NCBI RefSeq assembly: GCF_036655075.1
Contig: NZ_JAVVQU010000004.1
Location: 47,998 to 111,997, forward strand
Direction: 5' to 3'
Length of the DNA: 64,000 nucleotides
Source: Holtiella sp036655075
GTDB lineage: Bacteria; Bacillota; Clostridia; Lachnospirales; Cellulosilyticaceae
The notes under the pieces were generated by a model. That model saw nothing but the letters and a program-made list of their open reading frames with translations, had not been told where the DNA came from and did not search any database. Shown piece after piece: positions 1 through 8,765 of the stretch. The position numbers and the translations under genes are program-made. The number at the start of each line of letters is the position of its first letter. Position 1 is the stretch's first letter.

Positions 1-1419
1 ACCTATACAGCAACAAATGACTGGAATGAAACGTTTGATTTAAAAACCACTTGGTATAGCAGTCGCTTTTATCGCAGTAGCTTAATGCTAGATAAGGGGG
101 TACTTAGTATAAGAGACTTATACATATTTGATGAGCAATATCCATCTCGTTATTTAAATAGTGCTATTGATAATAATGAAAGTATATTTGATGCATTACC
201 AATTCTGAATGCATGCTACTGGAGTACAAAGGAACAAAGAGCAAGCATTGAGTTTGTAAATCTGACAACAGGAGAAGTGATTGCTGGACAAGAAGTGACA
301 TTTGAGGGGCAAGAAGATGATAAAACTTGGATTGCAACATGGACTATTCAAGAAGGTCAAAAACTTGTTATTACCCATACAGAAGCCAAAATACATTTTG
401 AACTTCAACAAGAAGGACAAGCAGGATTAGCGTGGGGAATTAGAATCAATACGCTCCCTGTTCTAAGAGAAATTAGAGATAATCAACTCATTTGTGAGCA
501 TGAAAACTTTACTTATAAGATGGAAGTAGAGGGGGCTACATGTATGCAAATAGAGCAGCAAGTATTTATTACACCTGTAAATGATGAATGTAGCTTTATT
601 ATGAATGAAAGTGAAAGTGTAAGAAGTTTAGAAGTTTTCCAAACAAGGTACTTAGAAGATTCAATAAGCTTTGATGCAAAGGTGGAGGCAACTGTTGAAA
701 TTGATTTAGATAAAATAAGTAAGATTAAACTTATTAAACCAATTCTGTCTCACCGTGCAAAGGTGAAACAATATGATGAGATTGTATATTGCACAATGAC
801 AGATATTAATGAGGAAAGTGTTATACATTATACACTAAATGGAGAAGAACCAACTGGGGAGTCTTCTAGATATACAGAACCTATTGAAGTAAAAGATGAC
901 TGCGTTATTAAAGCGCGTGCTTTTAAAGAAGGACGTATCCCGAGTGACAGCGTAGAAGCTAAATACTTTAATACGTTACCAATATTAGGAATAACAAGTG
1001 AAACACAATTTGATCCACGAAAAGTTTTTAACCGAAATGGCGCAAATGATTTAATAGATGGAGAAAAGGGTAGCTTAAACTATGTAGATAATTGTTGGCT
1101 CATTACGACAGACGTATTAGATGTTGTACTAGATTTAGGTGAGGCGCGTAAAATAAAAGGCATTAATGTAGGGTTTATGCAAAGTAAGAGATCGGGTCCA
1201 TGCTATCCAGAGTACGTGACCTATTACGTATCTAAAGACGGTGAACATTTTGAAGAAGTCTTTACACAAAATGTACATGAAGAAAGTGGAGATCCGGATA
1301 TAGAAATTAAAGATATAGTGGCTGCGATTAATGTAGAGGCAAGATATGTAAAAGTAAAAGCAAAACCGTATAAGTTCTATTTCATTTTTACAGATGAAAT
1401 CATTATTCAAGGAGTATAG
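1..1419 (+). CDS. C-terminal part of a large carbohydrate-active protein (chitobiase-C-like plus F5/8 C-like domains)
   Basis: The reading frame is open from base 1, so the gene starts outside the window; the first internal ATG (85) is not a credible start and has no ribosome site. About 472 residues are visible. After a beta-rich region, a chitobiase/hexosaminidase C-terminal-type repeat follows (IHYTLNGEEPTGESSRYTEP, then IKARAFKEGRIPSD). The last ~140 residues look like a discoidin (F5/8 type C) carbohydrate-binding module (VLDLGEARKIKGINVGFM, YVTYYVSKDGEHFEEVF, ARYVKVKAKP). Such tails belong to large glycan-active proteins and bind sugar. The catalytic part, if any, lies upstream, so no activity can be assigned. 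A strong terminator follows, separating it from the next operon. The domain calls come from motif patterns and are moderately sure. Confidence 0.7.
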   Translation, partial: TYTATNDWNETFDLKTTWYSSRFYRSSLMLDKGVLSIRDLYIFDEQYPSRYLNSAIDNNESIFDALPILNACYWSTKEQRASIEFVNLTTGEVIAGQEVTFEGQEDDKTWIATWTIQEGQKLVITHTEAKIHFELQQEGQAGLAWGIRINTLPVLREIRDNQLICEHENFTYKMEVEGATCMQIEQQVFITPVNDECSFIMNESESVRSLEVFQTRYLEDSISFDAKVEATVEIDLDKISKIKLIKPILSHRAKVKQYDEIVYCTMTDINEESVIHYTLNGEEPTGESSRYTEPIEVKDDCVIKARAFKEGRIPSDSVEAKYFNTLPILGITSETQFDPRKVFNRNGANDLIDGEKGSLNYVDNCWLITTDVLDVVLDLGEARKIKGINVGFMQSKRSGPCYPEYVTYYVSKDGEHFEEVFTQNVHEESGDPDIEIKDIVAAINVEARYVKVKAKPYKFYFIFTDEIIIQGV

Positions 1420-1525
1420 AGAAGTAAGGTAACAAAAAGGTTAAAGTAAAGTTAAAATAGATAATTATAAATGAAAAGAATGAAGAAAGTAAAATTGAAA
1501 TAAAATATTAAGTAAATAAGTTGGT

Positions 1526-1568
1526 AAAATACCAGAAATCAAAAAGGGAGTGATTTCTGGTATTTTTG
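1526..1568 (+). terminator. Intrinsic terminator of the first gene
   Basis: A perfect 15-bp stem (1526-1540 with 1552-1566) and an 11-nt loop run directly into T-rich sequence. It lies about 105 bp after the stop codon of the preceding gene. Confidence 0.85.
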
Positions 1569-1643
1569 TAAGTAAATCTAAAAAACAGCAATAAAAATAC
1601 TAAAAATTTCAGATTTATATTGTAAGTTTCATCTAAATGTTGT

Positions 1644-1922
1644 AAAATATACTTAAATTACAAAACAAAAAAGTTATTTTTTGTGTAAAAGTGCAGTTTT
1701 TATTTTAGAAATATAAAGATTGGATTTACTTAACAATAATAATATTTTACTAAAAAGTTGCAAAGCCATTAGAGTGCATAGTGGTGAAAAGTATGATTTT
1801 CTTGATAGAGACAATGGATAAAAGCACTGTAGTTGTCTTATGGAGTATAAAAAGGATCTTAATTGAAATTCAATGAAGATAAATCGAAGCTTATTATGAA
1901 AATATACTTGAATAACAAAACA
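1644..1922 (+). repeat. Pair of 24-nt near-identical repeats upstream of the ABC operon
   Basis: Positions 1644-1667 and 1899-1922 carry the same 24-nt sequence with two mismatches (AAAATATACTT ... ACAAAACA), 255 bp apart in direct orientation, in the 417-bp leader between the terminator at 1526 and the start at 1986. The second copy ends 63 bp before the ATG. They could be duplicated promoter or operator elements. The leader holds no coding region that I can support. It also has one TTTTACTAAAA half-site (about 1747-1757) resembling elements near galK. Confidence 0.45.
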
Positions 1923-1985
1923 TAACGAATCTGGGAAAAGTATATTTTTAGAGATGAGTAAAACATCATGAGGAGGTAGCAGAAG

Positions 1986-3995
1986 ATGCTAAAGAAATTT
2001 TCTAAAGTACTTGCGCTAGGATTGGCAGGAACAATAGCTCTAACAGGTTGTTCAGGGGGGAAAGGTGCTGAAGCGGGTAATGATGCAGCAAAGGGAGATA
2101 AAAATGAACCAACTGTAATCCGTATTGGATCACATGCGGGGAATGGAATGAATCCAGACTATAAAGACCCTATAACGGGTGAGTATAGCATGAGTGAGAT
2201 GAACAGAGAAATTACAATCCAAGCAATGCAAAAAGTAAAAGATGAACTTAATGTTCAAATCGAATGGGTGCAATTCCCTGGAGATACAACAGAAGTACTT
2301 TTACAAAGTGTAATGGCTGGGGACCCAGTTGCAGATATTGTTAACTTATATGCAAATTCACAAGGGATTATCTTAGGGCAAAATGTCCTTCAACCATTAG
2401 ATGATTACATGGAATACTTTGCAGAAGGCAGTGAAATTCCAGCACCAATCTATGGCAAACAATATTTCATTGAAGTAGCAGGTGGGAAAACACATCCATT
2501 ATCACCATTATTTTATAACATTGACTACATTGAACAAGTTGATGCTTTAAAAGAAAATGGCAAAACAATTTATCCAACAGACCTTTACAAAGATGGGAAA
2601 TGGACATGGAGTGTATTTGAAGATTACTTAGCTAAAATCAATGCACACTATGCAAACAGCCAAGGTCCAGAAAGACCAGAAAAAAGAATTGATGCATACA
2701 GAACGGACTACACAGAAACACTTATTCAAGCAATGCATTCAGCAGGTGGAAGTATCTACGGTGATGAAGGTCTTGGTATAGAGTCAGAGGGGACAAAACA
2801 AGCTGTAGCATATGTTGAAGGTTTAATCAATAAAGGATTACTTCAATGTGATATTACAGAAGGCACAAGTAATAGAGCATACAATGCCCAAGGTGCACCA
2901 TTTGACATGGGTGAATCAGTATTTGTAAATATTGAAGACTGGCGTTCATCAGGAGCAGCAGCAAAAGCAACTGAACGTGGACAATCTTTAGGATTTATTC
3001 CTTTCCCAAGACCAGATCATATGGCATTTGATGATCCAAATTACAGACAAGTTCGTACAGGTGGAGAATCATGGGCAGTACTTCGTGGTGTAGACGAAGC
3101 TAAAATTCCTTTAGCAATTCAAACATACCAAGTATATAATGCTGAAAGAAGTAGATTAGAAAAAGAAATGAATGGAGGTGCAGATGAAAAACCACCAATT
3201 AGAATAGGTATTGACTTATTCCATGAAGAAATTGGTGCAGATATGCAAGATATTTACTACTCAAGTATTGAAAGAACAGAAGTAAATGAATTATCCAACA
3301 TGACAGGAGTTTACTGGGACTTCATGAAACTTGCAGGAGATTCAATCTACGGTGTAGATGGTTCACCAAGTTATGAAGTAGCGGTAGAAGCTAGAAAAGC
3401 AACAATCACTGACAAAATTGCTCAAGTAGAAGCAACATTAAATAGTACAGAAGTAAAAGATAATATTGCACCAGCTTTCACACAAGTAGAAGAAGGTAAA
3501 ACATATGCATTTGCTAAAGGCACAGACCCAGCGTCAATTGATTGGGCAAGTGAATTTACAGTAGCAGACAACATTGATGGTAAACTTGATGCAGCAAATG
3601 TTAAATTTGATTCATCAGCAACAGATTTCAATACAGTTGGTCTTTACAGCAAAGGTGTTGTAGGTACAATCTCTGATTCAAATGCTAATGAAGGTAAACA
3701 AAATATCAACATTACAATTTTTGATGATAAAAATACAACAGCTCCAACACTTACAATGAAAGAAGAACTTAGAACAATTACTGTTGGTGAAGAATCAGCA
3801 AATATTAACTGGGCTAATGACTTCGTAGAAGTTGCTATAGATAAAGATGGCTTAGACCTTAAAGCAATGGTAGTAGCTGATTTATCAGAAATTGATACAA
3901 CAACAGCAGGTACATACAATGTTACAATCAGTGTAACAGATTATGCAGGGAACGAAACAGCTCAAACAATAGAAGTACAAGTTGTAGCTGAGTAA
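1986..3995 (+). CDS. Extracellular solute-binding lipoprotein with C-terminal Ig-like repeats
   Basis: This is a lipid-anchored substrate receptor of a carbohydrate-type ABC importer. Residues 1-21 form a lipoprotein signal (lipobox LTGC, Cys22) followed by a Gly/Ala/Asp linker. Residues ~45-480 have the layout of a family 1 type solute-binding protein (early IRIGSHAG strand, ADIVNLYANSQG, long helical C lobe). Residues ~485-669 add two Ig-like repeats of the DUF5011 type (INWANDFVEVAIDKDGLD and GTYNVTISVTDYAGNETA), an unusual tail that may act as a stalk or cell-wall spacer. A GAGGAGG site precedes the ATG. It is the first gene of the operon running to 15385, which has a second, larger receptor next to it. 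The ligand is unknown. Confidence 0.85.
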   Translation: MLKKFSKVLALGLAGTIALTGCSGGKGAEAGNDAAKGDKNEPTVIRIGSHAGNGMNPDYKDPITGEYSMSEMNREITIQAMQKVKDELNVQIEWVQFPGDTTEVLLQSVMAGDPVADIVNLYANSQGIILGQNVLQPLDDYMEYFAEGSEIPAPIYGKQYFIEVAGGKTHPLSPLFYNIDYIEQVDALKENGKTIYPTDLYKDGKWTWSVFEDYLAKINAHYANSQGPERPEKRIDAYRTDYTETLIQAMHSAGGSIYGDEGLGIESEGTKQAVAYVEGLINKGLLQCDITEGTSNRAYNAQGAPFDMGESVFVNIEDWRSSGAAAKATERGQSLGFIPFPRPDHMAFDDPNYRQVRTGGESWAVLRGVDEAKIPLAIQTYQVYNAERSRLEKEMNGGADEKPPIRIGIDLFHEEIGADMQDIYYSSIERTEVNELSNMTGVYWDFMKLAGDSIYGVDGSPSYEVAVEARKATITDKIAQVEATLNSTEVKDNIAPAFTQVEEGKTYAFAKGTDPASIDWASEFTVADNIDGKLDAANVKFDSSATDFNTVGLYSKGVVGTISDSNANEGKQNINITIFDDKNTTAPTLTMKEELRTITVGEESANINWANDFVEVAIDKDGLDLKAMVVADLSEIDTTTAGTYNVTISVTDYAGNETAQTIEVQVVAE

Positions 3996-4027
3996 AAAAG
4001 TAATTAGTCATATTAGGAGGCGAGGCA

Positions 4028-6922
4028 ATGAATAAGAAGCTTATAGGAAGCTTAATATTATCATTGGTTGCCCTTGCTGCCATTGGTTATAGCTATAAGA
4101 GTGCTAATGACTCAAAGCAAGGTGTGTATACAATAGGCGTGCCAACAGATAGAGAAGTATTCTATGAAAGTACATATGCGTCTTACTTAAGTTCTAACGG
4201 GTATCAAGGGAATATGTCAAAAGGTGAAGTTGTAGTCGATGTGAATAACTATGCGGCTACAGATGGCACTCGTGTAACGACGGACCAAGAAGGTGTAACA
4301 ACACCTGAACAAGGGAAAGTAACATGGCAGTTTGACGTTAAAACACCGGGGTTTTATAACTTAGAAGTAGGGTATTTACCTGTAGAAGGTAAAAACTCTA
4401 CTATCGAAAGAAAAATGTATTTAGATGATCAAATCTACTTTAAAGGGATGGAGCAATTAAGCTTTAGCCGTGAATGGGTAAATGAGACATCTGAAATTGA
4501 AGTTAGAAACAATAATGAAATAAGACCCAATACCATAGAACTTAGAAATGAAAAAAATGTATTCGTAGAAGATGCACAAAGAAGAGGATCAGAACCTTAT
4601 AAGTTTTACTTATCAGAGGGGACACACACACTTACTTTTGAATCTATCAAAGAGCCTGTAAAAATTACAGAACTTGTGTTTAAAGCAGACGAACCACTCC
4701 TTAGCTATGAAGAAACTATTAACCAACTACAAGGAACATACCCTCTTTATGAGGGTAGCCTTCTTGTAGGGCAAGCAGAGCGCAATGAGGGTATTACAAA
4801 AAATGTATTAAAATCTTCAAGAGCAATACTCATGAATACTAACTACTCAAGTTCAAGAATAGAACCAGCACATCCGTACAACCTAGTGTTCAACACAGTT
4901 GGAGGAGATAGCTGGAAGACACCGGGAGATGGTATTACATGGGAAGTTGAAGTTCCAGAAGCAGGACTCTACCAAGTTTCATTTACGGCAAGACAAAGTG
5001 CTAATAGAGGTGGAGTATCCTACAGAAAATTATTAGTAAATGGTGAAGTACCATTTAAAGAAGCAAATAGTATAGGTTTCCCATATAGTACAGGATTTAA
5101 GAACTATGTGATAGGAGATGAGAATGGAGCATATTTAATTCCACTTGAAAAAGGTGTTAATTCCATTACGTTAGAGACTGTACTTGGTCAATTTGATAGA
5201 GCGACTACAGAGGTTCAAGAAAGTTTATTTATCCTCAATGAAACTTATCGTAAGATCATTCAATTAACAGGTACGGTACCAGATAGTTATATTGATTATG
5301 AAATTGAGAAGAAACTTCCAGAAGTTAAAGAGATCTTTATAGAAGAATCAGAAAGACTTGCCAATATACTAGAAGAAGTTATTAGTATTACAGGAGAAAA
5401 AGGTGAAGATGCTGTTGTCATTGATAAGCTTGCTATACAACTTGAGCGACTTGCAAAAAAACCAGAACTTGTTGTTAAAGAACTGGGACAACTTAAAAAT
5501 AACATATCTTCACTAGGTCTATGGAATATGGAAGTAGCAACTATGCCACTTGAAGTAGACTCTCTTACACTAGGGGTTGAAGGTGCAGAACTTAAACAGA
5601 CAGAAGCAGGGTTTATAGAAAACTTTGGTTATGAAGCACAAAGATTCTTAGCAACATTTATAGTAGATGAAACACAAATGTCTGGAGAGGTAGACAAAAA
5701 GCAAGAATCAATTAAAGTGTGGATTGGTACAGGACGTGATCAAGCACAAGTTATGATGAACTTGATTGAGGAACGCTTTACACCACTTACGGGTATTAAT
5801 GTTGAGTTAGAACTTATTCCTGAAAGTGTTATCATTCCTGCTACACTTGCAGGACGGGGACCAGATGTTGTGACAGGTATCACAGAGCAACAAGCAATGA
5901 ACTTTGCGGTGCGTAATGCGCTTGTAGATTTAAGTGAGCTTGAAAGCTTTGAAGAGAAGTATGCAGACTATGAACCAAGTGCATTTGAAGGAATTACATT
6001 CCAAGAAGGAATATTTGGTTTACCAGAACAACAATCTTTCATGATGTTATTCTATAGACAAGATATCTTAGATGAACTTGGACTTGAAATTCCTCGTACA
6101 TGGGATGACGTTAAAGCAATCATTCCAATTTTACAAATGAATAACTATGACTTCTATATGCCAGCAGGTACAGCGGATCCAAATGGAACAATGTATGCAT
6201 CACTTGTATTCCAAGGCGGAGATGATATGTATCTTGGACAGGGGAATAACTATGGTATAGAAACAGGGTTATATGAAAATGGCCCAATGCAGACTTTCCA
6301 AGAGTATACTCAGTTCTTTACAAGCTACCATTTACCAGTAGCAGCAGACTTTGCTAACCGATTTAGAACAGGAGAAGTGCCAATGGGTATTTCACCTTAT
6401 ACGACATATAGTCAGCTTCAAGTATCAGCACCTGAAATTCGTGGTCTTTGGTCATTTGCACCGGTACCAGGAAAAGTGCAAGAAGATGGTACAATCAATA
6501 ATACTTTTGTATCAAGCACAACCCAATGTATTATGCTTGATCAAGCAGATAATAAAGATGCTGCTTGGGAATTTATGAAATGGTGGACAAGCGAAGAAAT
6601 ACAGCTTCAATACGGAACAACTATTGAAGGGATTATGGGACCTGCTGCACGTTATCCAAGTGCAAACGTGGATGTAGTAGAACAACTTCCATGGTCAGTA
6701 AAAGATGCTGATTCATTAAAAGAACAATTTAGAGCGACAAAAGGATTGCCAGAAGTACCAGGGGGTTATATGACCGCTCGTATGGTAAGTTACGCATTTA
6801 AAAATGTTGTAACAGATGGACAAAATCCAAGAGAAGCACTGTACTTAAATGCTAAATCAATTAATGATGAGCTCACTAAAAAACGTAAAGAATTTAATTT
6901 ATCAACTGTAGAATCAGAATAA
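4028..6922 (+). CDS. Large solute-binding protein with N-terminal carbohydrate-binding-like domains
   Basis: 964 residues, far longer than the usual 400-550 of this family. Residues 1-25 are a hydrophobic signal or anchor without a lipobox cysteine. Two beta-sandwich segments resembling CBM35/CBM6-type modules follow: about 60-235 (TWQFDVKTPGFYNLEVGYLP) and 270-415 (TWEVEVPEAGLYQVSFTARQ, then GVNSITLETVLGQF). After a helical linker (~420-500), residues ~560-950 form a family 1 solute-binding fold (TGRDQAQVMMNLIEERFTPL, GRGPDVVTGI, MKWWTSEEIQLQYG). It probably captures a polymer or oligosaccharide at the surface and passes it to the permeases that follow. An AGGAGGCG site precedes the start. 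It lies 32 bp after the first receptor, within the same operon. Confidence 0.82.
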   Translation: MNKKLIGSLILSLVALAAIGYSYKSANDSKQGVYTIGVPTDREVFYESTYASYLSSNGYQGNMSKGEVVVDVNNYAATDGTRVTTDQEGVTTPEQGKVTWQFDVKTPGFYNLEVGYLPVEGKNSTIERKMYLDDQIYFKGMEQLSFSREWVNETSEIEVRNNNEIRPNTIELRNEKNVFVEDAQRRGSEPYKFYLSEGTHTLTFESIKEPVKITELVFKADEPLLSYEETINQLQGTYPLYEGSLLVGQAERNEGITKNVLKSSRAILMNTNYSSSRIEPAHPYNLVFNTVGGDSWKTPGDGITWEVEVPEAGLYQVSFTARQSANRGGVSYRKLLVNGEVPFKEANSIGFPYSTGFKNYVIGDENGAYLIPLEKGVNSITLETVLGQFDRATTEVQESLFILNETYRKIIQLTGTVPDSYIDYEIEKKLPEVKEIFIEESERLANILEEVISITGEKGEDAVVIDKLAIQLERLAKKPELVVKELGQLKNNISSLGLWNMEVATMPLEVDSLTLGVEGAELKQTEAGFIENFGYEAQRFLATFIVDETQMSGEVDKKQESIKVWIGTGRDQAQVMMNLIEERFTPLTGINVELELIPESVIIPATLAGRGPDVVTGITEQQAMNFAVRNALVDLSELESFEEKYADYEPSAFEGITFQEGIFGLPEQQSFMMLFYRQDILDELGLEIPRTWDDVKAIIPILQMNNYDFYMPAGTADPNGTMYASLVFQGGDDMYLGQGNNYGIETGLYENGPMQTFQEYTQFFTSYHLPVAADFANRFRTGEVPMGISPYTTYSQLQVSAPEIRGLWSFAPVPGKVQEDGTINNTFVSSTTQCIMLDQADNKDAAWEFMKWWTSEEIQLQYGTTIEGIMGPAARYPSANVDVVEQLPWSVKDADSLKEQFRATKGLPEVPGGYMTARMVSYAFKNVVTDGQNPREALYLNAKSINDELTKKRKEFNLSTVESE

Positions 6923-6941
6923 ATTTAATAAGGAGGGTAGC

Positions 6942-7862
6942 ATGGAAACAACAACAAATAAAAAAGGGCGCCTACCCTTAAAGGAAACTTGGAAATTACA
7001 TAAGGAAAAATATTTACTCATTATACCTTTTGCGATTATTTTCGTGATCTTTAACTTAGTGCCTGTACTTGTAGCTATGGGACTTAGTTTTACATCATTC
7101 AACATGTTAGAAGCCCCAGATTTTGTTGGACTTGCTAACTATATTGAGCTTTTGGCAAGAGATGAAGTTTTTCTTATAGCCGTTAAAAATACGTTATTAC
7201 TTGCTTTTATTACAGGGCCTGTAAGTTATCTTATGTGTTTCATCTTTGCGTGGTTAATTAATGAATTACCACCTAAGCCTCGTGCAATCTTAACACTGAT
7301 TTTTTATGCACCATCAATATCAGGGAACGTATATCTCATTTGGAAGTTAATCTTCTCATCTGATATGTATGGTTTTGCCAATGCATGGCTTATGAAGTTT
7401 GGAATTATTGATTCACCAATTTTATGGTTTGAAAATGCAGATTACATTTTACCAATCTTAATCGTTGTTCAACTTTGGTTAAGTCTTGGTGTGAGTTTCC
7501 TTGCCTTCATTGCTGGGTTACAAACAGTAGACAAATCACTTTATGAAGCCGGTTCTATGGATGGCATTAAAAACAGATGGCAAGAGTTATGGCATATTAC
7601 ATTACCATCTATGAAACCACAACTTATGTTTGGTGCGGTAATGCAGATTACTAACTCGTTATCCGTATCTGCTATATCCATGGAGCTTGCGGGATTCCCA
7701 TCAGTAGATTATGCAGGTCATACCATTCTTACTCACTTACATGACTTTGGTAATGTAAGATTTGAAATGGGATATGCAAGTGCTATTGCAACAGTATTAT
7801 TCTTCATCATGTTAATAGCCAATATCGTCGTTCAAAAAATGCTAAGAAGGGTTGGGGATTAG
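6942..7862 (+). CDS. Carbohydrate ABC transporter permease, UgpA/LplB-like
   Basis: Inner-membrane permease subunit with six predicted membrane segments across 306 residues. The ABC-importer EAA loop is visible around residues 198-220 (YEAGSMDGIKNRWQELWHIT). The start has a strong AAGGAGGG site 20 bp after the previous gene. The stop abuts the next permease, giving the usual heterodimer pair. No ATP-binding subunit is encoded in the operon, so energy must come from a shared MsmK/MalK-type ATPase elsewhere (inference). Confidence 0.9.
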   Translation: METTTNKKGRLPLKETWKLHKEKYLLIIPFAIIFVIFNLVPVLVAMGLSFTSFNMLEAPDFVGLANYIELLARDEVFLIAVKNTLLLAFITGPVSYLMCFIFAWLINELPPKPRAILTLIFYAPSISGNVYLIWKLIFSSDMYGFANAWLMKFGIIDSPILWFENADYILPILIVVQLWLSLGVSFLAFIAGLQTVDKSLYEAGSMDGIKNRWQELWHITLPSMKPQLMFGAVMQITNSLSVSAISMELAGFPSVDYAGHTILTHLHDFGNVRFEMGYASAIATVLFFIMLIANIVVQKMLRRVGD

Positions 7863-7863
7863 T

Positions 7864-8751
7864 ATGCACGCACTACAAAAAATTAAACAATCAATTAAAA
7901 GCAGGCAATTTACACGTAGAAATAGAAGTGTCGGTGGCGACCTTGGGCTTATGCTTCTTCTTGGAGGATTTGCACTTTTTAGTGCCTATCCTCTCTTATA
8001 CGCAATCAATAATGCGTTTAAGCCAATGAGTGAGCTCTTCCTATTCCCACCAAAGTTATTTGTTCAAAACCCGACTTTAAGTAACTTTTTCGACTTATCA
8101 ACGATTATCGGTAACTCTTGGGTACCATTTTCAAGATATATGTTTAATACACTCTTGATTACAGTACTAGGAACTTTTGGCACAGTGCTTTTCGGAACAA
8201 TGGCAGCTTATCCACTTGCAAAGTATAAGTTCCCAGGTTCACAGGTAATGTCAAATATTATCGTTTATGCCCTTATGTTTAATGGGTCTGTTACAGCTAT
8301 TCCTAACTACATTATTATGAGTAAACTTGGAATGGTAAATACTTACTGGGCAGTTGTTTTACCAGTTATTGGTTCAACTCTTGGGCTTTACTTAATGAAA
8401 AACTTTATTGTACAAATTCCAATGGCACTTATTGAGTCAGCCAAAATAGATGGTGCAAGTGAGATGAAAGTCTTCTGGACTGTTATCATTCCACTTTGTA
8501 AGCCAGCTTGGATTACCCTTTGTATTTTATCTTTCCAAACACTTTGGGGAGCAACAGGTGGTAACTTTATTTATTCAGAAAACTTAAAACCAATTAGTTA
8601 CTCATTATCTCAGATTATTGGAGGAGGTATTGCAAGAACAGGGGTAGCATCAGTTGTTTCATTAATTATGATGGTTGTACCAGTTACTGTCTTTGTAATT
8701 TCTCAATCTAATGTTATTGAGACTATGGCAACATCAGGTATGAAAGACTAA
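7864..8751 (+). CDS. Carbohydrate ABC transporter permease, UgpE-like
   Basis: Partner of the preceding permease. I choose the ATG at 7864 over an upstream TTG (7852) because GGTTGGGG lies at ribosome-site distance from it and it starts 2 bp after the preceding stop. 295 residues with six membrane segments; the EAA loop reads IESAKIDGASEMKVFWTVII. The C terminus (IETMATSGMKD) is typical of this family. Its stop codon overlaps the upstream ATG of the next frame, showing tight translational coupling. Confidence 0.9.
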   Translation: MHALQKIKQSIKSRQFTRRNRSVGGDLGLMLLLGGFALFSAYPLLYAINNAFKPMSELFLFPPKLFVQNPTLSNFFDLSTIIGNSWVPFSRYMFNTLLITVLGTFGTVLFGTMAAYPLAKYKFPGSQVMSNIIVYALMFNGSVTAIPNYIIMSKLGMVNTYWAVVLPVIGSTLGLYLMKNFIVQIPMALIESAKIDGASEMKVFWTVIIPLCKPAWITLCILSFQTLWGATGGNFIYSENLKPISYSLSQIIGGGIARTGVASVVSLIMMVVPVTVFVISQSNVIETMATSGMKD

Positions 8752-8765
8752 TGGGGGTGAGTAGA

